Source: Taibaiella sp041660405
Lineage (GTDB): Bacteria > Bacteroidota > Bacteroidia > Chitinophagales > Chitinophagaceae
Assembly: GCA_041660405.1 (NCBI GenBank)
Contig: JBAZWL010000020.1
Span: forward strand, 1-64,000
Direction of reading: 5' to 3'
Length of the DNA: 64,000 nucleotides
The notes under the pieces were generated by a model. The model was not told where the DNA came from. It saw nothing but the letters and a program-made list of their open reading frames with translations, and made no database searches. Position numbers and translations under genes: made by a program. Below are positions 1-9,444 of this stretch, piece after piece (the stretch's first letter is position 1; each line of letters begins with the position of its first letter).

Positions 1-1124
1 TGCTTGTTAGCGTGCATTTGCATGATACGGGAAATACGCTCGTTTTTACCGGAACGTACATTCAATACATAAGAACCTGCATCCAATCCACCTGAATATA
101 CGCGGAAGAATGCCAGACGTCCTACGAAAGGATCGGTCATGATTTTGAAAGCCAATGCAGCGAATGGTTCTTTTGCATCAGGTTTACGCACCAATATTTT
201 TTCGCTATCATCAGGATCTGTACCGGTGATCGCTTCAACGTCCAATGGAGAAGGCAGGTAGCGGATTACGCAATCCAGCATCTTCTGAACGCCTTTATTT
301 TTGTAAGAAGAACCGCAAAGCATTGGAATGATACTCAAATCAAGTGTAGCTTTACGAACAGCTTCGTGAATCTCATCTTCAGAAATTGAATTTGGATCTT
401 CGAAGAATTTCTCCATCAACATATCATCATACTCAGCAACTGCTTCAACCAATTCAGCACGGTATTGTTGTGCTTCCTCCAGCATGTCTGCAGGAATTTC
501 ACCTTCAACATAAGTCATACCCTGAGTAGCGTCATCCCATACAAGAGATTTCATCGTAATCAGGTCAACCACACCTTTGAAATTATCTTCAGCACCGATT
601 GGCAATTGCAATGGAACTGCTTTAGCTCCAAGCATATCACGTACCTGCTGAACAACCATCAAAAAGTCTGCACCGATACGATCCATTTTATTAACGAAAC
701 CTACACGTGGTACTTTGTAACGGTTAGCTTGACGCCAAACTGTTTCAGATTGAGGCTCAACACCATCAACTGCAGAGAATAAAGCAACAAGACCATCCAA
801 TACACGCATAGAACGTTCTACCTCGATGGTAAAATCCACGTGACCCGGAGTATCGATGATATTGAATTTGTATTTTTTTGATTCAGGAAGTGCTTTACCT
901 TGTACGGTAGGGAAGTTCCAGAAACAAGTAGTAGCTGCAGAAGTAATGGTAATACCACGCTCTTGCTCCTGAGCCATCCAGTCCATTGTGGCTGCACCTT
1001 CGTGTACTTCACCTATTTTGTGGTTTACACCGGTGTAGTACAGAATACGTTCTGTGGTAGTGGTTTTACCTGCATCAATGTGTGCGGCGATACCGAAATT
1101 GCGCTGTAAGCGTAAATCTGCCAT
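1..1124 (-). CDS. fusA: Elongation factor G, 5' part (cut by window edge)
   Basis: Translational GTPase that moves tRNAs and mRNA through the ribosome. About 374 N-terminal codons are present; full EF-G is about 700 residues, so the rest lies off the left edge. The reading frame from ATG at 1124 shows the G1 loop AHIDAGKT (residues 14-21), the switch region RGITITSAAT, G3 DTPGH and G4 NKMD, the normal EF-G order. No rpsL or rpsG lies upstream; a divergent membrane protein gene starts at 1343, so here fusA appears to begin its own transcript. Identification is by direct translation and is very secure. Confidence 0.96.
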   Translation of the reverse strand, partial: MADLRLQRNFGIAAHIDAGKTTTTERILYYTGVNHKIGEVHEGAATMDWMAQEQERGITITSAATTCFWNFPTVQGKALPESKKYKFNIIDTPGHVDFTIEVERSMRVLDGLVALFSAVDGVEPQSETVWRQANRYKVPRVGFVNKMDRIGADFLMVVQQVRDMLGAKAVPLQLPIGAEDNFKGVVDLITMKSLVWDDATQGMTYVEGEIPADMLEEAQQYRAELVEAVAEYDDMLMEKFFEDPNSISEDEIHEAVRKATLDLSIIPMLCGSSYKNKGVQKMLDCVIRYLPSPLDVEAITGTDPDDSEKILVRKPDAKEPFAALAFKIMTDPFVGRLAFFRVYSGGLDAGSYVLNVRSGKNERISRIMQMHANK

Positions 1125-1159
1125 GACAGTTTAGAATTAAGAATTAAAATTTGAGGGTG

Positions 1160-1167
1160 CAAAGGTA
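1160..1167 (-). promoter_or_regulatory. Candidate -7 element of the fusA promoter
   Basis: On the minus strand the sequence is TACCTTTG followed by C, matching the Bacteroidota -7 consensus TAnnTTTG. It lies about 36 bases before the fusA start. The -33 region is only weakly TTTG-like. Confidence 0.45.
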
Positions 1168-1342
1168 GGTTTTTTAAATTAATATCAGAAAATGATTTTA
1201 AGTATGAATTTAAGGTCTTATTATTATCTTTTCGTTGCCTGATAATGCTATGAAGCCTTCGATTTATTAGTCTGGCTACCGGAAAACAGTCGTGAAATGA
1301 AAAAAATACATTACCCCATAACGTTAAATCAGCTGTCGCACC

Positions 1343-1900
1343 ATGAGAAAAATATTTTTAATTACACTTCCTATATTTTTTGTATTGGCTATAGCCTGTT
1401 CCCTGCATCAATACCTGATAGATTTTAATGAAACACTTAGTACCTGGGGCATGCTTTTCTCGGTATGCTTTGTATTGCTAGCATTGGGCAGAATGTTTTT
1501 CACTGGATCATTTGTATATACATTATGGGCCAGAATCGGTTATTCCGGTTTTGCAGCTATAATTATCGGATTGTTTTTGGGCGTGGAGCGTGGATCGAAA
1601 GGACAAGCTTTTGTTTTAATCGGATGGAGTATAATAGGCGGATCTTATCTTGTTCATTTTATTCAAAAACAAATGAAGACATTCCTAGATTGGGAGAAAG
1701 CACTATTTATAATTATATTCTCAATAACAATAATAATCAAAACTCTTTATTACAGATATAATGAGGAGTTGTCCTTGCTTTCATTGATTACGACAATCAT
1801 TTTAATCAGTACTTTTTATCTACAGGAATTAAAGGACATAAGAAAGAAGGAGAACGAACTGGACAATGAAGGCGAAAATGTATTCAAATATGAAGATTAG
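1343..1900 (+). CDS. Hypothetical integral membrane protein
   Basis: Function not recognised. The 185-residue protein has about six hydrophobic segments (near 4-22, 34-52, 62-82, 89-107, 118-136 and 144-162) and ends in a charged, Lys/Glu-rich cytoplasm-like tail. It stands alone between divergent fusA and fabI. The ATG at 1343 follows a non-coding leader with no clear ribosome binding site, as is normal in Bacteroidota. Length and hydrophobic pattern make a real gene likely. Confidence 0.7.
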   Translation: MRKIFLITLPIFFVLAIACSLHQYLIDFNETLSTWGMLFSVCFVLLALGRMFFTGSFVYTLWARIGYSGFAAIIIGLFLGVERGSKGQAFVLIGWSIIGGSYLVHFIQKQMKTFLDWEKALFIIIFSITIIIKTLYYRYNEELSLLSLITTIILISTFYLQELKDIRKKENELDNEGENVFKYED

Positions 1901-1992
1901 CACGGATTTGATATTCTTTTCTGCCATTAAAATTCATGCTTAACATAGAGTTTTTCCCTACCTTTACTCCCTCAAATTATTATTGATCTGTT

Positions 1993-2808
1993 ATGGCTAA
2001 CCAATTATTATCTGGTAAAAAAGGTATTATTTTCGGCGCACTGGATGAGCGCTCTATTGCATGGAAAGTGGCACTGCGTGCTGTAGAAGAAGGTGCAGAA
2101 ATCGTATTGTCCAACGCGCCTGTAGCATTGCGTATGGGTACCATAAAGGAACTGGCAGTACAGTGTAACAACGCCCCTGTAATAGGTGCCGATGCTACTT
2201 CAGTTGCTGATCTTGAAAATTTATTTAACCAGGCTACAGAACATTTCGGCGGTAAAATGGATTTTGTATTGCATTCCATAGGTATGTCTCCAAACGTACG
2301 CAAAGGGTTTGTTTACGATAATACCAATTATGATAATTTCCTGAAAACACTTGATATCTCTGCTTTATCTTTCCATAAAGTATTACAAACAGCTAAAAAA
2401 CTGGATGCCCTTAACGAATGGTCTTCAGTATTGGCATTGAGTTATATAGCAGCACAACGTACTTTCCCTGGTTATAACGATATGGCCGATGCTAAAGCAT
2501 TGCTGGAAAGTATAGCGCGTAGCTTCGGTTATCAATATGGTTTTGATAAGAAAGTAAGGGTAAATACCATTTCCCAATCGCCAGTACCTACAACTGCAGG
2601 TTCAGGCGTTACCGGTTTCGATGGTTTTTATACTTATGCTGAAAAAATGTCACCATTAGGTAATGCAAATGCTGAAGATTGTGCCAACTATTGCATTGCA
2701 ATGTTTAGCGATCTTACCCGTATGGTTACTATGCAAAATTTATTCCACGATGGTGGTTTCTCCTTTACCGGCGTAAGCCATGGCGTAATGGAAAATATGA
2801 CTAAATAA
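1993..2808 (+). CDS. fabI: Enoyl-[acyl-carrier-protein] reductase (NADH)
   Basis: Catalyses the last reduction of each fatty acid elongation cycle, trans-2-enoyl-ACP to acyl-ACP, in the cytoplasm. The 271-residue protein has the FabI form of the short-chain dehydrogenase fold: an N-terminal dinucleotide site (GIIFGALDERSIAW), the segment LHSIG near residues 93-97, and the triad Tyr151, Tyr161, Lys168 with the Y-x9-Y-x6-K spacing of E. coli FabI (Tyr146, Tyr156, Lys163). Length is normal for the family. It is probably transcribed alone; a partial -7 match (TACCTTTA) lies at 1959-1966. Confidence 0.95.
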   Translation: MANQLLSGKKGIIFGALDERSIAWKVALRAVEEGAEIVLSNAPVALRMGTIKELAVQCNNAPVIGADATSVADLENLFNQATEHFGGKMDFVLHSIGMSPNVRKGFVYDNTNYDNFLKTLDISALSFHKVLQTAKKLDALNEWSSVLALSYIAAQRTFPGYNDMADAKALLESIARSFGYQYGFDKKVRVNTISQSPVPTTAGSGVTGFDGFYTYAEKMSPLGNANAEDCANYCIAMFSDLTRMVTMQNLFHDGGFSFTGVSHGVMENMTK

Positions 2809-2922
2809 TTAAAGCCAGCCTTATTATGGGTTAAGCTTGAAAAGAAATGGAAAGGAAGACTTCAGGTAATAGTGAAGGCTTCCTTTTATACAATATAAGC
2901 ACTGTAATTACGTTAAAGATTT

Positions 2923-4023
2923 ATGAGCAAATTTATCCCGTTGGCCGCAGGTTTGGCGTTTACTTTTTCCTCTGTGTTTCAGGCAAATGGCCAGGTTACC
3001 GGTGGGCAGGATGCATTTGAATATCTTAGGATGAGTAATAGTCCTCATGTTTCGGCATTAGGCGGTTTTGTTCCTGCTAATCCGGATAATGATGTCTCTT
3101 TTACACTGCAAAATCCCGGGTTGCTTAACCCTTCTTTTCACAATCAGCTTTCGCTGAATTACAATATCTATTACGCAGGAATTGGTATCGCTAATCTGCA
3201 ATATGCTTACCATGTTGAACCCCTGAAAACTGACTTTGGATTTGGTGTTCAGTATCTCAACTATGGTTCTTTTCAACATACCGATGTTCAGGGTAATAGC
3301 CTTGGTGATATAAGAGCTACAGATTATTCCATTAATCTTTCTGCATCACGACAATACCTGGAACGCTGGCGTTATGGTGCTACTTTAAAATGGGCACATT
3401 CCAGCCTGGGAGACCGCTCGGCTATGGCTGTACTTGCTGATGTAGGTATTGTTTATGAAGATACTGCCAACCTCTGGACTTTTGGTGTAGTGGCCAAGAA
3501 TATGGGTATCATGATTAAACAATACAATCCGGAAAATGATGCCGAGCCATTACCATTTGATTTGCAAATTGGGTTGACCAAACAATTGAAAAACCTGCCG
3601 TTAAGGATTTTTGTAGTTGGCCACCACTTATACGAATGGGATGTACGATATAACAATCCGCAGGACAAAGTAAACAACAGTCTTGTACAGGAAACAGATA
3701 CAGCAGATAAGAAATATATAGTAGATAAAATTTTCCGTCACCTGAATTTTGGTGTAGAGTTAATTCTTGGAAAAAGGGTTACTATTTCTGCTGCTTACAA
3801 CCATATACGCCGCAGTGAGCTTGGTGTTCAGGATGTTAAAGGCATGGCCGGATTTTCTTTTGGAGCAGGTATAAATCTTAATAAAATTCAGGTGCACTAC
3901 GGAAGATCTTATTATGCTTCAGCAGGTGCTTATAACGAAATTGGACTAAGCTTTCAATTAAACAAGTTTTTCAACATAGGGAAAAAGACGGAACCCTGGG
4001 GTTGGAATAAAACATACAATTAA
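2923..4023 (+). CDS. porQ: Type IX secretion system protein PorQ
   Basis: Outer membrane beta-barrel protein of the type IX secretion system. The 366-residue protein has an N-terminal signal peptide ending near AFTFSSVFQANGQ, then the PorQ opening (GGQDAFEYLRMSNSPHVSALGG) and alternating hydrophobic strands typical of a barrel. PorQ is reported to help anchor PorV/PorZ-type attachment complexes at the surface; the precise role here is inferred from family. It stands alone and ends at a strong shared terminator with glyA. A T9SS client gene lies at 49939-50448. Confidence 0.82.
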   Translation: MSKFIPLAAGLAFTFSSVFQANGQVTGGQDAFEYLRMSNSPHVSALGGFVPANPDNDVSFTLQNPGLLNPSFHNQLSLNYNIYYAGIGIANLQYAYHVEPLKTDFGFGVQYLNYGSFQHTDVQGNSLGDIRATDYSINLSASRQYLERWRYGATLKWAHSSLGDRSAMAVLADVGIVYEDTANLWTFGVVAKNMGIMIKQYNPENDAEPLPFDLQIGLTKQLKNLPLRIFVVGHHLYEWDVRYNNPQDKVNNSLVQETDTADKKYIVDKIFRHLNFGVELILGKRVTISAAYNHIRRSELGVQDVKGMAGFSFGAGINLNKIQVHYGRSYYASAGAYNEIGLSFQLNKFFNIGKKTEPWGWNKTYN

Positions 4024-4040
4024 TATAATTCCACAACGAT

Positions 4041-4073
4041 AAAAAGGAGAAACGCACAGCATTTCTCCTTTTT
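4041..4073. terminator. Bidirectional intrinsic terminator (porQ / glyA)
   Basis: A perfect 12-bp stem (AAAAAGGAGAAA with its complement at 4062-4073) with a 9-base loop and A/T tracts on both sides, placed between the convergent genes porQ and glyA. Confidence 0.85.
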
Positions 4074-4080
4074 TATTTTC

Positions 4081-4113
4081 AACTTTTGGAAAGTTAAAAA
4101 CTTTCCAAAAGTT
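4081..4113. repeat. 33-bp palindromic element (AAC...GTT family), copy 1
   Basis: Two 15-bp arms, AACTTTTGGAAAGTT and its exact reverse complement, separated by AAA. Each arm is itself partly self-complementary. It lies in the porQ-glyA spacer beside the terminator. Related 33-bp elements occur at 34351, 36772, 37869 and 44244. Confidence 0.8.
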
Positions 4114-4133
4114 CATAGATAGCTAATAAACGA

Positions 4134-5414
4134 TTACCCCATTTCCGGATACAATGCAAAGCCGGTCATATACTCGTTCACTTCGCCTTTTACCCTTGCA
4201 ATTACCTGCTCATCATCAGGAGACATCAACACGGTATCCAGCCAGTTTACGATCTGTTTCATGTCGTTTTCTTTCATGCCGCGGGTTGTAATAGCCGGAA
4301 CGCCAACACGAATACCAGAAGTAACAAAAGGTGATTTATCGTCAAACGGTACCATGTTTTTATTCAGGGTAATGTCCGCTTTTACCAATGTGTTCTCCGC
4401 TTTTTTACCGGAAATATTTTTATTGCGAAGGTCAATCAGCAACAAGTGGTTATCTGTACCACCGGAAATAATATCATATCCTTTTTCCAGAAAAGCCCCG
4501 GCCATAGCTTGTGCGTTACTCTGCATCTGACGAGCATAAGCTTTATATTCATCCTGAAGTATCTCAAAGAAAGAAACCGCTTTAGCAGCTATAACGTGCT
4601 CCAACGGACCACCTTGCAAACCAGGGAATACCGAAAGATCCAGCAATTGGCTCATCATACGGATATCACCTTTTGGCCCTTTTAGTCCCCATGGATTTTC
4701 AAAATCCTTGCGCATCATAACAATACCGCCACGTGGGCCACGTAATGTTTTGTGCGTCGTGGAAGTCACAAAATGACAATGATCGAAAGGATCATTCAGT
4801 AATCCTGCTGCTATCAGTCCAGCTGGGTGGGCAATGTCTGCAAGTACCAGTGCTCCTACTTTATCGGCAATAGCGCGGATGCGGGCATAATCCCAGTCAC
4901 GGCTATAGGCTGATGCTCCGCAAATAATCAGTTTAGGTTTTACTTCAATGGCTTTTGTTTCCATGGCATCATAATCTACACGGCCATCTTCTTTGCGTAC
5001 ACCATAATGATGTGCCTGATACATTTTACCGGAAAAAGTTACCGGAGAACCATGTGTAAGATGTCCGCCCATACTCAAATCAAGGCCAAGGATTACATCG
5101 CCATGTTGCAATACAGCAAATTGCACTGCTGTATTAGCCTGCGCACCGCTATGGGGTTGCACATTTACATACTCCACATTAAAGATCTGCTTTGCACGGT
5201 CTATAGCCAACTGTTCACTTTTATCCACTACTTCGCAACCACCATAATAACGTTTGCCGGGATAGCCTTCAGCATATTTATTGGTCATTACATTGCCCAT
5301 AGCCTGCATTACCTGCAAGCTGGTAAGGTTTTCGGAAGCAATAAGCTCCAGGCCACGACGCTGGCGGTCCAGCTCTTCTTTAATCAGGCCAAATATTTCA
5401 GTGTCTCTTTGCAT
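4134..5414 (-). CDS. glyA: Serine hydroxymethyltransferase
   Basis: PLP enzyme that converts serine and tetrahydrofolate to glycine and methylene-tetrahydrofolate, the main source of one-carbon units. The 426-residue protein contains the SHMT opening LIASENLTS, the folate/PLP region SGAQANTAVQ, the segment DIAHPAGL and the PLP-lysine motif TSTTHKTLRGPRGG. Length is normal for the family. A thioesterase gene lies 26 bases upstream on the same strand (5441-5851), so the two may be co-transcribed. Confidence 0.96.
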   Translation of the reverse strand: MQRDTEIFGLIKEELDRQRRGLELIASENLTSLQVMQAMGNVMTNKYAEGYPGKRYYGGCEVVDKSEQLAIDRAKQIFNVEYVNVQPHSGAQANTAVQFAVLQHGDVILGLDLSMGGHLTHGSPVTFSGKMYQAHHYGVRKEDGRVDYDAMETKAIEVKPKLIICGASAYSRDWDYARIRAIADKVGALVLADIAHPAGLIAAGLLNDPFDHCHFVTSTTHKTLRGPRGGIVMMRKDFENPWGLKGPKGDIRMMSQLLDLSVFPGLQGGPLEHVIAAKAVSFFEILQDEYKAYARQMQSNAQAMAGAFLEKGYDIISGGTDNHLLLIDLRNKNISGKKAENTLVKADITLNKNMVPFDDKSPFVTSGIRVGVPAITTRGMKENDMKQIVNWLDTVLMSPDDEQVIARVKGEVNEYMTGFALYPEMG

Positions 5415-5440
5415 CAGGGATAAATTATTTTTTACAGCAA

Positions 5441-5851
5441 TTAAAAATAAGGAGCAAGCTTATCAAACAGTACTTCAGGCATAGATATTTTTCTTCTTGT
5501 CTTCGGATCAAAAAATACCAGGGTCACAATGCCTTCGTTCAACAGTTTTCCCGATTCATTATACAATTCTGAATGGAATTGAACCTGTGGGCTTTCTTTA
5601 TCTAAAACCTTTAAGCTGGTTTTAACCGTTACCAGATCATCATACAGCGCCGGACGAAAATATTTTGCATTCATTTCCACTACAGGCATGAGCACTCCAG
5701 CTTCTTCCAATTCTCTATAAGTAAAGCCCAACTGGCGTATAGCCTCTGCACGACCTTGTTCATAGTACAAAGCATAGTAGCCATAATACAGGTAACCCAT
5801 TTGATCCGTTTCGCCATAGCGCACCCTGATCTGCGTGGTGGAAGTGTACAT
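5441..5851 (-). CDS. Acyl-CoA thioesterase, 4HBT/YbgC-like hotdog family
   Basis: Probable cytoplasmic thioesterase that hydrolyses short or aromatic acyl-CoA esters. The 136-residue single hotdog domain begins with the family signature RVRYGETDQMGYLYYGYYALYYEQGR, where the Asp and the following short loop form the active site (signature residues run from 9 to about 34). Substrate cannot be told from sequence. It sits directly upstream of glyA. Confidence 0.85.
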   Translation of the reverse strand: MYTSTTQIRVRYGETDQMGYLYYGYYALYYEQGRAEAIRQLGFTYRELEEAGVLMPVVEMNAKYFRPALYDDLVTVKTSLKVLDKESPQVQFHSELYNESGKLLNEGIVTLVFFDPKTRRKISMPEVLFDKLAPYF

Positions 5852-5857
5852 TTTTTA

Positions 5858-5975
5858 ATGTGAAAATTTGGAAATTAGCTAATTTGAAAATGGTACAGAA
5901 CGATGAAGTCATAATACGGTTGTTTCAGTTCTTCGCCGGGATCATTATCACATTGTCACATTTGCTAATTTGCTA
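5858..5975. repeat. AT-rich intergenic stretch with repeated TTTGCTAATTT-like units
   Basis: The spacer between yebC and the thioesterase gene holds AATGTGAAAATTT and AAATTAGCTAATTTG on one side and CACATTTGCTAATTTGC on the other in roughly inverted order. It looks like a degraded palindromic intergenic repeat. No reading frame is seen. Confidence 0.35.
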
Positions 5976-5981
5976 ATTAAA

Positions 5982-6692
5982 TTAAGCCATATTATGAAAT
6001 ACGCGCTGAACATCATCGTCCTGCTCCACGCGCTCAATCATTTTAAATACATCTTCAGCTTGCTCTTCGGTAACTTCAACTGTATTTAACGGGATCCATT
6101 CCAGTTCTGCTGTAATGGGGGTGATGCCACGCTCTTCAAGTGCTTTCTGCATATTCCCGAAATCAGCAAAATCACATCTAACGATAAAATTACCTTCGCT
6201 ATCTTCTCCTAATTCATCGAGGCCTGCATCAATTAATTCCAATTCCAGGTCATCCATATTCAAGCCTTCCGGGTTCAATTTAAATACCCCAAGATGTCTA
6301 AACGTAAATGCTACTGATCCGCTATTACCCAAAGTGCCGCCACCTTTATTGAAATGTGAACGTACATTGGCTACTGTTCGTGTTGTATTGTCGGTTGCAG
6401 TTTCAACCAGGATGGCTACTCCATGAGGAGCATACCCTTCATATAATACTTCTTCGTAGTTACTTTGATCTTTACCCAGTGCATTTTTGATGGCCGCTTC
6501 AACCCTATCTTTAGGCATGTTAATGCTTTTCGCATTTTGCATACAACGGCGGAGCTGTGAGTTGGTGTCCGGGTCGGCACCACCTTTTTTTACGGCAATA
6601 GCAATTTCTTTACCAATTCGGGTAAATCCTTTTGCCATTTTATCATAGCGGGCAAACATCTTGGATTTACGAACTTCAAATATACGTCCCAT
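5982..6692 (-). CDS. YebC/PmpR-family DNA-binding or translation-linked regulator
   Basis: Member of the YebC/TACO1 family, reported as transcription regulators and more recently as factors helping ribosomes at difficult sequences. From ATG at 6692 the protein is 236 residues, the usual length, with the YebC opening MGRIFEVRKSKMFARYDKMAK, the GxxPDxNxxLR segment (GGADPDTNSQLR), the MPKDRVEAAIKNA segment and YEGYAPHGVAILVE. An in-frame ATG at 6737 would add 15 residues that do not fit the family, so the shorter start is preferred. Confidence 0.92.
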   Translation of the reverse strand: MGRIFEVRKSKMFARYDKMAKGFTRIGKEIAIAVKKGGADPDTNSQLRRCMQNAKSINMPKDRVEAAIKNALGKDQSNYEEVLYEGYAPHGVAILVETATDNTTRTVANVRSHFNKGGGTLGNSGSVAFTFRHLGVFKLNPEGLNMDDLELELIDAGLDELGEDSEGNFIVRCDFADFGNMQKALEERGITPITAELEWIPLNTVEVTEEQAEDVFKMIERVEQDDDVQRVFHNMA

Positions 6693-6804
6693 ATAACGGA
6701 GTGAATTTGTTTTAAAACTGGCTGCGAAATTACTCAAAAAATGTTGTGATTAAACAGTTTTGGTATAATGCTTTACCACAAGATATTCATCCATTTTTAT
6801 ACCT

Positions 6805-6812
6805 TACATTTG
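6805..6812 (+). promoter_or_regulatory. Candidate -7 element before the biotin carrier gene
   Basis: TACATTTG followed by C matches TAnnTTTG exactly, 25 bases before the start codon at 6837. No good TTTG lies at the -33 position. Confidence 0.42.
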
Positions 6813-6836
6813 CAGGTAATTTTTTAGTATTTTTCC

Positions 6837-7337
6837 ATGAATAAAATTAAGATAAACGACCGTACAGAATTAGATGTAACGGTACAAGGTGAAGTGGCAG
6901 CTGTTAACGGTAAAGCAGTGAACTGGGATATGAAAGCATTGCCCAATGGTACTTTCAACATTCTGGCTGATGGCAGGAGTTATAATGCAATTGTGGAAAA
7001 TATCGATCGTGCGGCTAAACTGTTGCAATTGAGGATCAATGGAAGTAAGTACGATCTGGTTATAAAAGAGCCCATTGATCAGTTGCTTCAAAAAATGGGC
7101 CTGAATATTTCAAGTGTTAAAAAAGTAGATGCCATTAAAGCCCCTATGCCAGGATTAGTATTGAAGATACTGGTAACAGAAGGTCAGGAGATAAAAAAGG
7201 GAGAGCCGGTACTGATATTGGAAGCTATGAAAATGGAAAATGTTTTTAAAGCTCCTGCTGATGCTGTGGTAAAGGCAATAAAAGTCATAGAACGCAACGC
7301 TGTAGAGAAAGGAGAAGTATTAATAGAATTGGCATAG
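6837..7337 (+). CDS. Biotin/lipoyl carrier protein (acyl-CoA carboxylase BCCP-like)
   Basis: Small protein that carries biotin for a carboxylase, probably an acetyl- or propionyl-CoA carboxylase. The 166 residues have a Lys/Val-rich N-terminal part and a C-terminal biotinyl domain (about 98-166) with APMPGLV and the biotinylation motif EAMKME, modified lysine at residue 132. The EAMKM form favours biotin over lipoate. No carboxylase or carboxyltransferase gene is adjacent, so the partner subunits must lie elsewhere. Confidence 0.86.
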   Translation: MNKIKINDRTELDVTVQGEVAAVNGKAVNWDMKALPNGTFNILADGRSYNAIVENIDRAAKLLQLRINGSKYDLVIKEPIDQLLQKMGLNISSVKKVDAIKAPMPGLVLKILVTEGQEIKKGEPVLILEAMKMENVFKAPADAVVKAIKVIERNAVEKGEVLIELA

Positions 7338-7378
7338 TTTTTGAAGGTAGATAAGTTGATCACAATATTATTTTGTAA

Positions 7379-8461
7379 ATGATGAAATATATCGCCACAT
7401 TATTGGCTTCCATGTTTTTGTTGGTGCAGTTGTCCTTTGCCAAAAGCTATGCTTATGTTTATATTGAAGGGGATAAACAAACACCTTTTTATGTAAAGCT
7501 GGAAGGACAAATGCTTCCAAGGCTGGGTAAAAATTATTGTATCATTCCTAATCTTGATGCCGGTATTACTAATATTGAAATTCTATTTCAACAGAATAAA
7601 TATCCCCCGCAGAAATTTGTAATAAAAGTACCTGCAGAAGGTAGTCGTGGTTTTGTATTGCACAAGGTAAATGATCGCCAGTTTGCTCTTCATGATATGC
7701 AGCAAGGTATTTATTTAGTGTCTGGTAATACAGCCGAAGATGATCAGATTTCTACTACAAGTCAGGTTGTGGAAACACCGGTAAATAATACTCCGGTAGC
7801 TCAAAATACTACTGTAGACCAGTCTGAGGATCTGCCTGCTTTTTCTACAGAAAAAAAGTCTAAAAAGACAAAACCGATTAAGTCCGCACAGGGAGAAGTT
7901 TCTAAAAAAGAAGTAAAGGAGAACGACCGTTTTATTTCTGATATAGAGTTGAATGCAGATGGTAATCGTAACGCAGGTGTTGATCCAAAAGCAGAGCCTA
8001 TTCCGGAATTTGGAGGAGAAAAGCCAGCTACAACCAAAAAGAAATCTAACAAAAAAGCGAAGAAAGAAAATACTGAAGAAGTAAGCCTGGCTGCTATTAA
8101 TGACGAGATCATGAAAAGCACATCAGAAGCAGCTAAAACTACAGATCCGGGATTGCCAAATACGGATTGTAAGTCACCCATGAGCAGTGAAGATTTCGAG
8201 AACTTTGCTTTGAAAATTCTGGATAAGACTGATGATGATGCCCGCCTTAAGGCACTAAATAAAAATAAGGGCAGGCTGTGTTTTACTACGGAACAAGTAC
8301 GCATTATTGCCAATAACCTGGATACGCAATCGGGACGTTACGAAGTTGCAAGGATACTATATCCCCAAACCAGCGATCAGGATAATTATCCACGATTGGA
8401 GAGTCTTTTTAAAACCAATTATCTTAAAAGTAAATTCAGGGAAATTATAAGCCCCAAATAA
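7379..8461 (+). CDS. Exported DUF4476-domain protein
   Basis: Function unknown. The 360-residue protein has a signal peptide (about 1-21, ending SFAKSYA), a beta-rich N-terminal part (about 22-115), a long low-complexity middle rich in Lys, Thr, Glu and Ser, and a C-terminal DUF4476 domain (about 265-360, from DCKSPMSSEDF onward). DUF4476 proteins are widespread in Bacteroidota and are exported. It starts 41 bases after the biotin carrier gene and ends at a strong convergent terminator. Confidence 0.75.
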   Translation: MMKYIATLLASMFLLVQLSFAKSYAYVYIEGDKQTPFYVKLEGQMLPRLGKNYCIIPNLDAGITNIEILFQQNKYPPQKFVIKVPAEGSRGFVLHKVNDRQFALHDMQQGIYLVSGNTAEDDQISTTSQVVETPVNNTPVAQNTTVDQSEDLPAFSTEKKSKKTKPIKSAQGEVSKKEVKENDRFISDIELNADGNRNAGVDPKAEPIPEFGGEKPATTKKKSNKKAKKENTEEVSLAAINDEIMKSTSEAAKTTDPGLPNTDCKSPMSSEDFENFALKILDKTDDDARLKALNKNKGRLCFTTEQVRIIANNLDTQSGRYEVARILYPQTSDQDNYPRLESLFKTNYLKSKFREIISPK

Positions 8462-8490
8462 GCTAAACATTTGAGTTAAAGAATAGATCA

Positions 8491-8530
8491 AATGAAGGAG
8501 CCAGTCATTGTTATGACTGGCTCCTTCATT
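8491..8530. terminator. Bidirectional intrinsic terminator
   Basis: Perfect 18-bp stem (AATGAAGGAGCCAGTCAT and complement at 8513-8530) with a 4-base loop between the convergent DUF4476 gene and the methyltransferase gene. Confidence 0.85.
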
Positions 8531-8539
8531 ATGTAAAAT

Positions 8540-9358
8540 TTATTTTTTCTCCGCTACAAAATTCATCCCGAAGAAAAAGTATTCCTTACGAAGTCTGCTT
8601 TTACGTTGTATTTCAAATTCTTTTTTCAATAACCCTTCGGGATCAGCATTGCGATACCGGAACGGAAGGAAATACCGGATGTATTGAACCGAATCCTGAT
8701 CAAGCATAAATTTATTCCCTGTAAGCAGATCAGTCCATGATTTCAAGCTCCTGATATTCTCATTTCCAATCAGGATATCTTTCTGAAGTTTTTCGTCCCA
8801 TTGTTTAATGATGCGTTTATTACCTCTGTATTTATACAGCTTTGCATTTTGAATAATGTTGTTGCCATTCTCTTCTATAGCAACAATTTTGCCACCTGGC
8901 TTTAACGCCTGATGAAATATTTGTAACGCATCATTGATCGGCTCCAGGTGATGCAAAGTATCCTGTACTATAATTACATCATAACTTTCGGCAGGAGGAG
9001 GAGCATCAAACAGGTTTTCATAAGAGCAGGTAAATAAAGATGCGTCACCAAACTGGTTCCAGTATTCATATCGTTTAGCTACACTTTCATAATAGAATTC
9101 CAGTGTAGTACCATGTGTCTTTATGCCATTCATAGCCAGGAAGAGCCCCGTGGTACCATATCCTGAACCACAGTCCCACACAGTCTTTGCCGGATCATTA
9201 ATTTGTTTGGCTATATACCTTAATCTTTCTAAAAAGTAGTTTTTCCGAAAATGAAAAGAAGAAGCCTTCCCAAGAAATTTATAGTAACGATGCATTTCTT
9301 CACGCTGTTCCAATTCTTTCAGGAAGAGTTCAAAGAAATGTTCGGGAGTCATGCGCAT
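8540..9358 (-). CDS. Class I SAM-dependent methyltransferase
   Basis: Probable methyltransferase of unknown substrate. It carries the AdoMet motif VWDCGSGYGTTGLFLA, an acidic residue after strand 2 (TTLEFY), and the post-motif DVIIVQDTLHHLEPI with LKPGGKIVAIEE, all typical of Methyltransf_11/25 domains. The frame is open up to 9565, but the first 69 codons cross a palindromic repeat (9445-9525); the start at 9358 (MRMTPEHFFELF; a second ATG lies at 9352) gives about 272 residues. It is an orphan gene, so context does not help with function. Confidence 0.8.
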   Translation of the reverse strand: MRMTPEHFFELFLKELEQREEMHRYYKFLGKASSFHFRKNYFLERLRYIAKQINDPAKTVWDCGSGYGTTGLFLAMNGIKTHGTTLEFYYESVAKRYEYWNQFGDASLFTCSYENLFDAPPPAESYDVIIVQDTLHHLEPINDALQIFHQALKPGGKIVAIEENGNNIIQNAKLYKYRGNKRIIKQWDEKLQKDILIGNENIRSLKSWTDLLTGNKFMLDQDSVQYIRYFLPFRYRNADPEGLLKKEFEIQRKSRLRKEYFFFGMNFVAEKK

Positions 9359-9444
9359 TGGGTAATTGATTTGTGCAAAAATAAGGGAAGAAGCGTGGAT
9401 TATGGAGGAGAATTTAAAGGGTAGGGTATATTGCAATTTTGCAT